A DNA stretch of 64,000 nucleotides from Rubripirellula sp. (GTDB taxonomy: Bacteria; Planctomycetota; Planctomycetia; Pirellulales; Pirellulaceae): the NCBI GenBank assembly GCA_012270065.1, contig JAAXJB010000003.1, positions 97,385 to 161,384 of the forward strand. The letters run 5' to 3'. Below the pieces are notes generated by a model. The model searched no databases, was not told the origin of the DNA, and saw nothing but the letters and a program-made list of their open reading frames with translations. Shown piece after piece: positions 27,132 through 35,500 of this stretch. Position 1 is the stretch's first letter, and each line of letters opens with the position of its first letter. The position numbers and the translations under genes are program-made.

Positions 27132-28958
27132 ATGGCTGACACCTTGATCTCGCCTCCCGAACCCAACACGGACAAAAATCCGATCGCAGAGGCGGCGTCT
27201 CCAGACCCCCAAAGTCTGATATCAAAACTGGCAATCACCAGTCAAAAAATTCTCTTCGATTTGATCTTACCGGCAATTCTGCTCGCAGTGGGAATCGCCT
27301 CATTCCTGCTGCTTGGCAATGCCAAACCCGAAAAACGGCCCGAAGCTGGAACGGACTACAGTTCACGTCTGAAAGCGCTCAGCGAAGTTCGCGTGGAGCG
27401 TCTGCACACGCTGACATCACTGGGCCAGCAATTGGAACTCATCGTCGATGGAAGCGTGGCTCCGTTCCGTGAAGTGAAAGTGGCAACGGAAGTCTCCGGC
27501 GAAATCATCGAGAAAGAATCGATCTGTGAGGCGGGTGCATATGTTGAGGCCGGCACACTGCTGATGAAAATCGACACCACCGACTATGCCTTTGAAGTCC
27601 AACGGCTTCAACAAGTCAGGCAGCAGGAATATCAGGCGTTGAGAGAGATTGAACAGGAAAAAGACAACACGAAACGATCCATTGACCTGGCAAAAAAGGA
27701 TGTGGAACTTCAGCAGCGGGAAGTGGACCGCCAGACCCAACTGGGGGATGGCTTCACAAGTCCCGCCGAGCGTGACAAGGCAATCAGGTCACTGCTGGCA
27801 ACAAACCAGCAACTGGTGACCCTCGAAAATCAATTGAGCCTGCTGGAAGAACGCCGTCAGAAGATTGTCATCAGCGAGCAGCTTGCCATCACACAACTTG
27901 AAAAGGCCCAGAAGGATCTTGAACGGACAGAAATCCGTGCACCGATCTCCGGGGTGATCGTCAACGAAAACGCAGAGCTTCATTCATTTGTCCCCCGTGG
28001 AACAACTCTGGTGACCATCGACGACACGACCAAAGCAGAAGTGGCCACAAGCCTGCGCATGGACCAACTTTACTGGGTTCTCAATCAAGGGAAACCAGAC
28101 GAAGCTGATGCCTCCCAAAACGCGACCGGTGAAAAACCGGATTCTGAAAAGATGCAAGCAGATTCGCGTGGCTACATTCTCCCGGAAACAAAGGCAATCA
28201 TTGAATATGAACTCGCTGGCCGTGAAGGCATCAAGTACTACTGGAACGCCAAGCTGCTGAGTTATGACGGCATTGGGCTCAACTCTGCCACACGTACCGT
28301 GCCTGTCCGCGTGGTTGTCGATGCGCCGAACGAGCATGTGGATGCGAATGGAAAACCGCGTCAAGTCAGTGGTGCAACGGCTCTGGTCCGTGGCATGTAC
28401 GTTCGGGTCAAACTGCTGATCAACCCTCGGCCTGACTGGATCGTCATTCCAGCCAGAGGACTGCAGGTGAACAACCGAATTCTGCAGTTCACGCCTGATG
28501 AATCAGTACTGGGTGCCGCTTCATCCAACCACAAGACAACTTCAGAGAACAAACCGGCGGAAGATGCAGACACGAAGTCACAAATCGCTGATTCAGCAGA
28601 CAACACTGGCTTGGAATTTCATCCACAAGCATGGGTCCCGGGAAAAGTAACGCTTGCCAGTGGCATCAATCCGATCGCACCGCTCAACGGCTCCACCAAT
28701 GTCAGCCAGACAGGAAAATCTGAGGGCGTGTCTACTTTCGACAAACGAAGTCAGCGTCTTTGGGTCTGCGAAATTGCGGGTGAATCCGCCAACTTGATCC
28801 AAAGCAATCCCTTCGTTGTCGTGTCTCCGTTTGAGGGAATTAAAAAAGACAGTTTTGCCCCCGCCCGTGCCAGTGCAACCGTCGTAGAAGCAGATGCACC
28901 AGCGATTGATGATGCGAGTTTGGTCAGCCAAATCCAGTCCACAGGAAGGGGGGAATGA
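27132..28958 (+). CDS. HlyD-family periplasmic adaptor of an RND efflux pump
   Basis: The 608-residue adaptor has one inner-membrane helix (about 44-63), then a biotinyl-lipoyl half (VEAGTLLMKIDTTDYAFEV, about 137-155), a coiled-coil hairpin (about 160-265, Glu/Gln/Arg rich) and the second half (ISGVIVNENAELHSFVPRG). The barrel domain follows. Members of this family are usually 350-450 residues. The extra length here is mostly C-terminal: a Ser/Asp/Lys-rich insert (about 455-490) interrupts the last domain and an extension (560-608) follows. The gene overlaps the next by 4 bp (ATGA), so the two subunits are translationally coupled. It is 57 bp behind the TetR gene. No outer-membrane factor gene is present nearby. 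Confidence 0.9.
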   Translation: MADTLISPPEPNTDKNPIAEAASPDPQSLISKLAITSQKILFDLILPAILLAVGIASFLLLGNAKPEKRPEAGTDYSSRLKALSEVRVERLHTLTSLGQQLELIVDGSVAPFREVKVATEVSGEIIEKESICEAGAYVEAGTLLMKIDTTDYAFEVQRLQQVRQQEYQALREIEQEKDNTKRSIDLAKKDVELQQREVDRQTQLGDGFTSPAERDKAIRSLLATNQQLVTLENQLSLLEERRQKIVISEQLAITQLEKAQKDLERTEIRAPISGVIVNENAELHSFVPRGTTLVTIDDTTKAEVATSLRMDQLYWVLNQGKPDEADASQNATGEKPDSEKMQADSRGYILPETKAIIEYELAGREGIKYYWNAKLLSYDGIGLNSATRTVPVRVVVDAPNEHVDANGKPRQVSGATALVRGMYVRVKLLINPRPDWIVIPARGLQVNNRILQFTPDESVLGAASSNHKTTSENKPAEDADTKSQIADSADNTGLEFHPQAWVPGKVTLASGINPIAPLNGSTNVSQTGKSEGVSTFDKRSQRLWVCEIAGESANLIQSNPFVVVSPFEGIKKDSFAPARASATVVEADAPAIDDASLVSQIQSTGRGE

Positions 28959-31900
28959 GCATGAAGCGTATCGTAGCATGGGCTATCTCCAATTCGCCTG
29001 GCATGAATGTTTTGATGCTTGCCCTGATGCTGATTGGCGGCACATCACTCTGGAACATGCGCCGTGAAGTATTCCCGGCATTTGAACTCGAGATCGTGAT
29101 GATCACGGTACCGTATCCCGGTGCTACGCCGCAGGACAGTGAAGAAGCGATCTGCCAAAAAATCGAAGAGTCAATCCGGGCGATCGACGGGATCAAAAAA
29201 GTAACTTCGATTGCTCAGGAAGGCTCGGGATTTGTATTGGCAGAATTGCGTAGCAACGTGAAGGACGTTCAGAAAGTGATGGCGGAGATCGACCGTGAAG
29301 TCGACCGCATCCCGAGTTTTCCTGCATTGGCGGAAGACCCAATCATTCAGCAGATCACTTTTCGAGACGCAGCCATTCGGATCGGCATTGTCGGACCCGA
29401 TGACCGGTCCCCCGAAGCCGAGTGGAAACTTCGGGAAGTTGCCGAGGAAGTACGGGATGACATTCTGGGACTTCCCTCTGTCTCATCCGCATCAATGATG
29501 GGTGCACGCCCTTACCAGATCGACGTCGAAATCCCCGAGGCAACACTGCGCAGCTATGGCCTCTCACTCCAGCAGGTCGCGAATATCCTCCGCAATCGCA
29601 ACATTGAGTTACCAGGCGGGCAATTACGTGCCGACGGCCAGGAAATCCTTTTGAGAGCGAAAAACAAGCGGCGAGTGGGTGAAGAAATCGGTGAACTGCC
29701 ACTCATCACTGAGGCCGGTGGCGTCGTCCTGACCGTGAACGATCTGGGAACGGTCCGGGACAATTTCCAAGACACCACATCTGTGAGCATGATCGACGGC
29801 AAACCGGCCATGGTTGTGAATGTGGAAAGAGCAAAAACAGAAGACCTGCTGGCCATGGTCGATGCAGTGAAAGCCTACATCGCTGACAAAACGCTACCAC
29901 CGGGATACAAATTCGAGGTATGGGGAGACAGCAGCAAAGAAGTCCGGGGACGATTGGCCCTGCTGCTCCGCAACGGATTCTCAGGTCTTCTGCTGGTGTT
30001 TCTTGTGCTGACGATATTTCTTGAAATGCGTCTGGCATTTTGGGTCGCACTGGGGATCCCGATCTCCATCCTTGGCGCGGGGGCAGCACTCGCATGGGGT
30101 GACCAGACACTGAACATGTTGAGTCTGTTCTCGTTTCTTGTCGCTTTGGGAATTGTGGTCGATGATGCAATCGTGATCGGAGAAAACATTTATGCCCACA
30201 TTCAGATGAAGAAGCCTCTGGTGCAGGCGGCCATCGATGGCACCGTGGAAGTCATGCCAAGCGTAACTGCCTCGGTCACAACCACGATCATTGCCTTCGC
30301 TCCCATGTTCTTCGTCTCCGGCGTCATGGGCAAGTTCATGGCAGTGATACCATTTGCGGTAATTGCCATGCTAGCGATTTCGCTTTGGGAAAGCATCTTC
30401 GTACTTCCCTGTCACTTGTCGCATCGGCACACAGGATTCTTTCGTTGGCTTTCAATCCTTATCTACCCTCTTCGACCTGTAGGGATTGCGTTGAGCTGGC
30501 TGAGTCCTCGGGCGGGAAGAGGCTTGGAGTGGATTTGCAAGTCGCTTTACCTTCCAACACTCCGATTTTCGCTGCAACACCCCTCTGTACCTCTGGCCGT
30601 CTCCATGATGATGTTCATCGTGACAGGCGGGATGATCCGAGGTGGCATCGTTCCTTCCATTCTCTTTCCCAAATCTGACAACAACAATCTGCAAGCGACG
30701 ATTGCATTCCCGGATGGCACCACGGCCGAAGAAACCGATAACGCGACGCGTCAAATGGAGGAAGCACTCAAGAGAGTGTCCGCCAGAATTGCAAAAGCAA
30801 GATCCGAAAAATCCGGAATCGCTATCGAAGACATTTACAACTCTGAAGTGGAAGGGCAGGGGACGGGGCCGGTTCGCCTCATGTACCGTGATGTCGGCAC
30901 AATCACCAATTTGCAGAATGCTGCTGGTGGAGGCGGATCGGGAAGCCACGTGGGACAGATTTTTGTTGAACTTTTTGACACGGAAATACGGGACATCCAC
31001 AGTGATGACCTGCTGAACATGTGGAGAGAAGAAGCTGGCACTTTTCCCGGAGCGGACAGAATCACTTACGGGTCTGTGGGTGTGGGGCCCGGTGGCAAAG
31101 CAATCGAATTCAAATTGCTGGCCCCCAGTGACAAAGTCGATCAATTGCTGGCAGCAACAGAGGCGGTCAAAACACAACTCGGCGAATTCGCTGGAGTGTA
31201 CGACATTGCCGATGACAATACACCCGGAAAATGGGAGTTCCAGTTCCGCGTGAAAGATCGAGCTTTGTCGACCGGAGTTACGCCAACCGACCTCGGGACC
31301 ACGGTTCGCAATGCATACTTCGGAGCAGAAGTCATGCGTCTGCAAAGAGGACGACACGATGTCAAGCTCATGGTGCGTTACCCTGAAGATGAACGAGGAA
31401 GCCTCGTTGACTTCCGCGAAATACGAATACGCACAGCCGATGGTGTCGAACGCCCCATCACGGAACTTGCCGAGATCGACTATGAGAGGGGATTTTCTGA
31501 AATCAACCGTGTAGATCAAATTCGTTCCATCACCATTTCCGCCGACTTGGATGAAACGAAAGCCAACGCGAACCGGATCATTGACGAACTTCAAGGAAAA
31601 TATCTCCGGCGTTGGAATCGGGCCTATCCTGCCGTCAGCTTCCGCTGGGAAGGACAACGTGAACAAAGTCGCGATTCTGTGGGAAGCCTGATGAAGGGCT
31701 TTGGCATCGCCGTTCTGGCCATGTTTGTCCTACTCGTGCTTCAGTTCCGCAGCTACATCCAGCCCATGCTGATTCTTGCCATCGTTCCGTTCGGGATGAT
31801 CGGCGCGGTGTGGGGTCATGCCTTGCTGGGCTTACCACTGACACTCTTCAGCATGTTCGGACTGGTAGCCTTGTCTGGAGTCGTCATCAATGACTCCATT

Positions 31901-32206
31901 GTGCTCATTGACTTCATCAATACGCGAGTGCGAGATGGCATTCCGATTCGCGAAGCGCTGCTGGAATCCGGCCAACGCCGTTTCCGTCCGATCATGCTTA
32001 CAAGCATGACCACCATCGCCGGCCTGATTCCATTGATGCTCGAACGTTCCTTTCAGGCCCAGCTTCTGATTCCCATGGCTGCCAGCCTGGCGTTCGGCTT
32101 AGCGCTGGCCACCTTCCTGGTTTTGCTACTCGTGCCAACTTTCTACCTGCTCTACGCAAGATTGCTCGCCCTGTGTGGCGTATCAGTCCACGAAGGAACA
32201 GCCTGA
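28955..32206 (+). CDS. RND-family efflux permease
   Basis: The 1083-residue inner-membrane pump has the twelve-helix architecture with two large periplasmic loops (about 35-325 and 575-855). TM4 carries VVDDAIVIGENI, where Asp403-Asp404 match the proton-relay aspartates of AcrB. In TM10 the region reading SGVVINDSIVLIDF has Asn979-Asp980 where AcrB has the key Lys (position 940). A long G-x-x-x-E-x-x-x-P-x-x-x-(T/A)-S-x-T segment (EALLESGQRRFRPIMLTSMTT) is conserved. Together with the HlyD adaptor and TetR gene it forms an efflux system. Substrate unknown; the adaptor-coupled design suits drugs, lipids or small hydrophobics. Confidence 0.94.
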   Translation: MSMKRIVAWAISNSPGMNVLMLALMLIGGTSLWNMRREVFPAFELEIVMITVPYPGATPQDSEEAICQKIEESIRAIDGIKKVTSIAQEGSGFVLAELRSNVKDVQKVMAEIDREVDRIPSFPALAEDPIIQQITFRDAAIRIGIVGPDDRSPEAEWKLREVAEEVRDDILGLPSVSSASMMGARPYQIDVEIPEATLRSYGLSLQQVANILRNRNIELPGGQLRADGQEILLRAKNKRRVGEEIGELPLITEAGGVVLTVNDLGTVRDNFQDTTSVSMIDGKPAMVVNVERAKTEDLLAMVDAVKAYIADKTLPPGYKFEVWGDSSKEVRGRLALLLRNGFSGLLLVFLVLTIFLEMRLAFWVALGIPISILGAGAALAWGDQTLNMLSLFSFLVALGIVVDDAIVIGENIYAHIQMKKPLVQAAIDGTVEVMPSVTASVTTTIIAFAPMFFVSGVMGKFMAVIPFAVIAMLAISLWESIFVLPCHLSHRHTGFFRWLSILIYPLRPVGIALSWLSPRAGRGLEWICKSLYLPTLRFSLQHPSVPLAVSMMMFIVTGGMIRGGIVPSILFPKSDNNNLQATIAFPDGTTAEETDNATRQMEEALKRVSARIAKARSEKSGIAIEDIYNSEVEGQGTGPVRLMYRDVGTITNLQNAAGGGGSGSHVGQIFVELFDTEIRDIHSDDLLNMWREEAGTFPGADRITYGSVGVGPGGKAIEFKLLAPSDKVDQLLAATEAVKTQLGEFAGVYDIADDNTPGKWEFQFRVKDRALSTGVTPTDLGTTVRNAYFGAEVMRLQRGRHDVKLMVRYPEDERGSLVDFREIRIRTADGVERPITELAEIDYERGFSEINRVDQIRSITISADLDETKANANRIIDELQGKYLRRWNRAYPAVSFRWEGQREQSRDSVGSLMKGFGIAVLAMFVLLVLQFRSYIQPMLILAIVPFGMIGAVWGHALLGLPLTLFSMFGLVALSGVVINDSIVLIDFINTRVRDGIPIREALLESGQRRFRPIMLTSMTTIAGLIPLMLERSFQAQLLIPMAASLAFGLALATFLVLLLVPTFYLLYARLLALCGVSVHEGTA

Positions 32207-32470
32207 ACAGCAGCCAGCCCAAAGCAATGGCAGCGATGGAGCGACAGGCCAACACAGCTCTGCGACACCAGAAACCTGTCACGGGCGGCCTTCGGAATCC
32301 ATGTTCAGCAGCAGTGACACGATGAAAGATAGCGGCAGGAACCACAGCCGCCGCCAAAGTCATTTTCCGCTGAAATGGTGTAGATCACTGACTCGACCAT
32401 CACCGCAAACACAAACCACGAACCAGCCAGGGACGTGCGCTCACGCGTGGACACCCTGCGTTCGACAGAC

Positions 32471-33217
32471 TCATTCCTCGTCGACAGCATCATCAGGAAT
32501 GTTCAGATTCGTGCTGACGTTTTGCACATCATCATGCTCATCAATCGCCTGCAACAACCGCACTACTTTCTTTGCGATGCCAGCTTCCACGTCAACCATT
32601 GTTTGGGGCAAGCGAGTCACTTCCTTGACTTCCATTGCCAACTCTGCTTTCGACAGGGCTTCTTCCAGATCGTGAAACTGGTCTGGCGCGCAAGTGACCT
32701 GCAGTTTTCCATCATCCGTAGTTTCGACATCATCACCCCCATTTTCGAGAGCAACTTCCATGACGGTCTCCTCGTCGACCGCCTCAGCATCAAAAATGAA
32801 CAGCCCTTTGCGTTCAAAAAGATAGGAAACACATCCAGACTTGCCAATTTCGCCACCCAACTTTGAAAAAATGGATCGCAGTTCTGGACCAGTCCGATTG
32901 CGGTTGTCAGTGAGTGTTTCACACATCACTGCGACACCACCTGGCCCATAGCCTTCGTAGACAATTTCTTCGAGATCTCCTCCCGCAAGCTCTCCAGTTC
33001 CACGTTTGATAGCTCGGGTGATATTGTCCTTGGGCATGCTGACAGCTTTTGCATCGTCAATCGCTTTCCGCAACCGGAAGTTCGCATTGGGATCTCCACC
33101 GCCATTTTTCGCGGCAACGATGATTCCCTTGCTTAACTTGCTCCAGAGCTTTCCCCTTTGCGCATCGACACGTCCTTTACGGTGCTGGATATTGGCCCAC
33201 TTTGAATGTCCTGCCAT
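32471..33217 (-). CDS. yebC: YebC/PmpR-family transcriptional regulator or translation factor
   Basis: The 248-residue protein opens at the ATG at 33217 with MAGHSKWANIQHRKGRVDAQ, the signature of the YebC family. It contains the conserved PKDNITRAIKRGTGE and YEGYGPGGVAVMCETLTDNRNRT segments. An earlier in-frame Met at 33268 would add 17 unrelated residues. Some members repress transcription, while recent work links the family to translation at proline runs. The C-terminus is acidic. The gene is separated by 98 bp from the histone-like gene upstream and is convergent with the efflux operon. Confidence 0.95.
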   Translation of the reverse strand: MAGHSKWANIQHRKGRVDAQRGKLWSKLSKGIIVAAKNGGGDPNANFRLRKAIDDAKAVSMPKDNITRAIKRGTGELAGGDLEEIVYEGYGPGGVAVMCETLTDNRNRTGPELRSIFSKLGGEIGKSGCVSYLFERKGLFIFDAEAVDEETVMEVALENGGDDVETTDDGKLQVTCAPDQFHDLEEALSKAELAMEVKEVTRLPQTMVDVEAGIAKKVVRLLQAIDEHDDVQNVSTNLNIPDDAVDEE

Positions 33218-33315
33218 GGCAAATCTTGTCAAATTTTCGGGAGTAGAATCGCTCCGAACAGTCTCCACGGAGTCTGCAAGGCGGAACGAGGGTAATACGA
33301 AAGGTGCCGAGTTAC

Positions 33316-34674
33316 CTAACGTGGTTTACGCTTGGTCAACTTTCGATTCGATGATTTCTTGGAACTGGCTTTTTTGGCTGGCCCCGTCTTTTTCGCAACA
33401 GTTTTTTTCTTTGCCGTTGATGTTTTTTTGGAAGTCGTTTTTTTGGTTACGGCGTTCTTCTTGGTCGTCTTTTTTGTTGCGGCTTTCTTGGCTGTTTTCT
33501 TGGCTGTTTTCTTGCTCACAGCCTTCTTGCTCGCAGCCTTTTTCGTTGGCGTTGCTTTCTTGGCCGGCGACTTCTTAGCTGTTGTCGCTTTCCTGGTTGC
33601 AGCCTTCTTGGCCGGCGTCACTTTTTTACTGGCCTTCTTGGAGGCTTTCGCCTTTTTAACGGCTGGTTTTTTGGTTGCTTTTTTGGTCACGTCTGACTTG
33701 GATTCGGCCTTTTTCTTCGCCGGCTTCTTGGCAGGTTCGACTTTCTTGGTTGCAGCCTTTTTCTTGGTTGCCTTGCTGGCTGCAGCCTTCTTGGCAGCAG
33801 CTTTGGCTGTTTCTTTTGCTGCCGCTTCTGCCGCCGGCAGTTCTTTGACCGGTTCTTTTACCTTCTTCTTTTTCGGTGGATTTTTGGCAGCTTCAATGGC
33901 CGCCCGCTCAGCTGCCTCAGCGGCCAGTTTTGCTGCAGCTTTCTCCTCGATTTTACGTTTCACAACACGTTTCTTTGCCGCTTTCTTGCTGGCCAACCAC
34001 TCATCGAGTCTCTTACTTGACCCTTTGCTGACCGCATCAATGAAGGCCCGCGCAGACTTGTCTTTTACATTCTTGTTCAACGCGACAGCAGCCTGGTGCA
34101 GGAGCCCGGAAAACTCGCTTCCTTTGCTCTTGGGAATGGCGCGTTCAAGCCCTGGTACTTTCCCGGAGTTCGCCTCCTGCTGTGAAGCAATTTCGGTACA
34201 CAACATGATTACCATGGCTGAGTAATCGATTGGAATCGAGTGTCCTCCGAGGCCCTGTTGCACCGTGTAACTGAGAACAAAAGGTGTCATTCCCGGCATT
34301 TTCTCGAACTTATTGACCGCTTTGCCCAGATTTTCTTTTTTCAAGTGGTCCAAATCAAAGGTATAAAATTCTTCGAAAATGGCCTGAAGGTTGCTTTTCA
34401 AGCGACGTGCAGCGACCACCGGTTCAGGCAATCGCGAAAGGACTTGTGCCAGCTCTGTAACCGTGGTGACACGAACTTCGTTCCAGTCATAGAACTCCTG
34501 CTCACACTTCGCCATGCCCTCATCGGCCAGATCGGCTGGCGTATCCTCCAAAAGCGATGCATAGAGCACGTGCTCAAGTAGGGGGCGGGCGGGCTGCGTT
34601 GGCAGTGGTTTGTAATGTTTTTTGAGGGCAGTGTTGAGCTTGCCAATCAGGGTTGCACGCTTAGTTGCAGACAT
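33316..34674 (-). CDS. HhH-GPD (endonuclease III-like) domain with long histone H1-like Lys/Ala tail
   Basis: Residues about 1-225 look like the helical HhH-GPD fold of DNA glycosylases. The loop MPGMTPFVLSYTV (126-138) stands where endonuclease III has LPGVG and the catalytic Lys, which is absent here. PIDYSAMV (148-155) stands for the P-V-D-T-H-V region, with Asp150 matching the catalytic Asp. The iron-sulfur cluster cysteines are not present. Residues about 229-452 form a tail of Lys, Ala, Thr and Pro repeats (such as KKAAKK, KKATKK, TKKAASKKA) like eukaryotic histone H1 and bacterial Hc1/AlgP-type proteins. The tail likely binds DNA non-specifically. Whether it repairs, compacts, or only binds DNA is not decided. 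It sits behind rbfA. Confidence 0.8.
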   Translation of the reverse strand: MSATKRATLIGKLNTALKKHYKPLPTQPARPLLEHVLYASLLEDTPADLADEGMAKCEQEFYDWNEVRVTTVTELAQVLSRLPEPVVAARRLKSNLQAIFEEFYTFDLDHLKKENLGKAVNKFEKMPGMTPFVLSYTVQQGLGGHSIPIDYSAMVIMLCTEIASQQEANSGKVPGLERAIPKSKGSEFSGLLHQAAVALNKNVKDKSARAFIDAVSKGSSKRLDEWLASKKAAKKRVVKRKIEEKAAAKLAAEAAERAAIEAAKNPPKKKKVKEPVKELPAAEAAAKETAKAAAKKAAASKATKKKAATKKVEPAKKPAKKKAESKSDVTKKATKKPAVKKAKASKKASKKVTPAKKAATRKATTAKKSPAKKATPTKKAASKKAVSKKTAKKTAKKAATKKTTKKNAVTKKTTSKKTSTAKKKTVAKKTGPAKKASSKKSSNRKLTKRKPR

Positions 34675-34725
34675 CTCGTTTTGTCAGATCAAAGGTAATG
34701 TCGGGTGGAATGAATCGCCAGGCGA

Positions 34726-35205
34726 TCACGATTGTATGTTCATGTCAGGGTCCGATTCGGGGGAATCTGCCTGCGTCACCGGGTTGTCGATCTGTTCGGC
34801 TTCGACCAGATCGTCCGAGGCAACGCTATCAGCAGAAACACTTGCCTCCTCTTCGTTTTCCCGTTTAATTTTTTCGAGTATTTCGCCCACCAGCAGTGAG
34901 TGTTGGATTCCCTTGTCAATCACAAACTGCAAGCGGGGGGTGTATCTTGCTTCAATCCTCGAAGCTATGCGACTCTGCAAAAATCCCGCCGCATTCTGGA
35001 GTCCGCGTAGTGAGAGCTGTTGCTGTGACTCATCTCCCATGATGCTGACTGCAATCTGTGCTTCACGCATGTCAGGACTGACTTTCACTCCCACGACGGT
35101 GACATCCTGCACCCGCGGGTCCCGTAATTCAGTCAGAATCGAAGCAGCAACGACTTCGCGAATCGCTTCAGCTGCTTTTAACAAACGTCTACTGGTCACA
35201 GACAA
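34726..35205 (-). CDS. rbfA: Ribosome-binding factor A
   Basis: RbfA helps mature the 30S subunit by binding near helix 1 of the 16S rRNA. The 159-residue protein begins with MSVTSRRLLKAAEAIREVVAA, a variant of the usual R-x-x-R-V-x-x-x-I-x-x-x-(I/L) start, and contains DPRVQDVTVVGVKVSPDMREAQIAVSI, where the KH-like fold and its A-x-G-type turn lie. The last 40 residues are an acidic Ser/Asp/Glu-rich extension not found in the usual 120-residue form. It is in the nusA-infB-rbfA order expected for bacteria. Confidence 0.94.
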   Translation of the reverse strand: MSVTSRRLLKAAEAIREVVAASILTELRDPRVQDVTVVGVKVSPDMREAQIAVSIMGDESQQQLSLRGLQNAAGFLQSRIASRIEARYTPRLQFVIDKGIQHSLLVGEILEKIKRENEEEASVSADSVASDDLVEAEQIDNPVTQADSPESDPDMNIQS

Positions 35206-35500
35206 AAAGTGGGTTGGGGTAAAGTGGGAGGGGGATTAAGAATCGCACAGGATCGGAAGCTCGGTTTCATGTCAACTCATGAACAACCAAGGACTCCAAC
35301 GGTACATCATTCTTCGTCATTTTGTCTCGCTGCCCCTTGGCATTCCCGCTGAACCGGGCTCCAGTTGTGTCATCAAGTTTTCAAGTTGGCGGGACTGGGA
35401 GAAGCCTGCAACTACCCGTTCCAGTCTCGCATCCCGGATTCCGCACGACTTCGTTCAATCAATTCGTTCAACCAAACTCTGTCGCTGTGCCTTCTGGCTG

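Noticed and set aside
30452-31666. 404-codon minus-strand frame inside the RND permease gene
   Set aside because: The plus strand encodes a conserved RND permease over the full region.
33332-34225. Long plus-strand frame encoding a Phe/Leu/Ala/Val-rich 'membrane protein'
   Set aside because: It is the exact antisense of the Lys/Ala repeat tail (AAG/GCC codons read backwards give Leu/Phe/Ala), so the hydrophobicity is an artefact.
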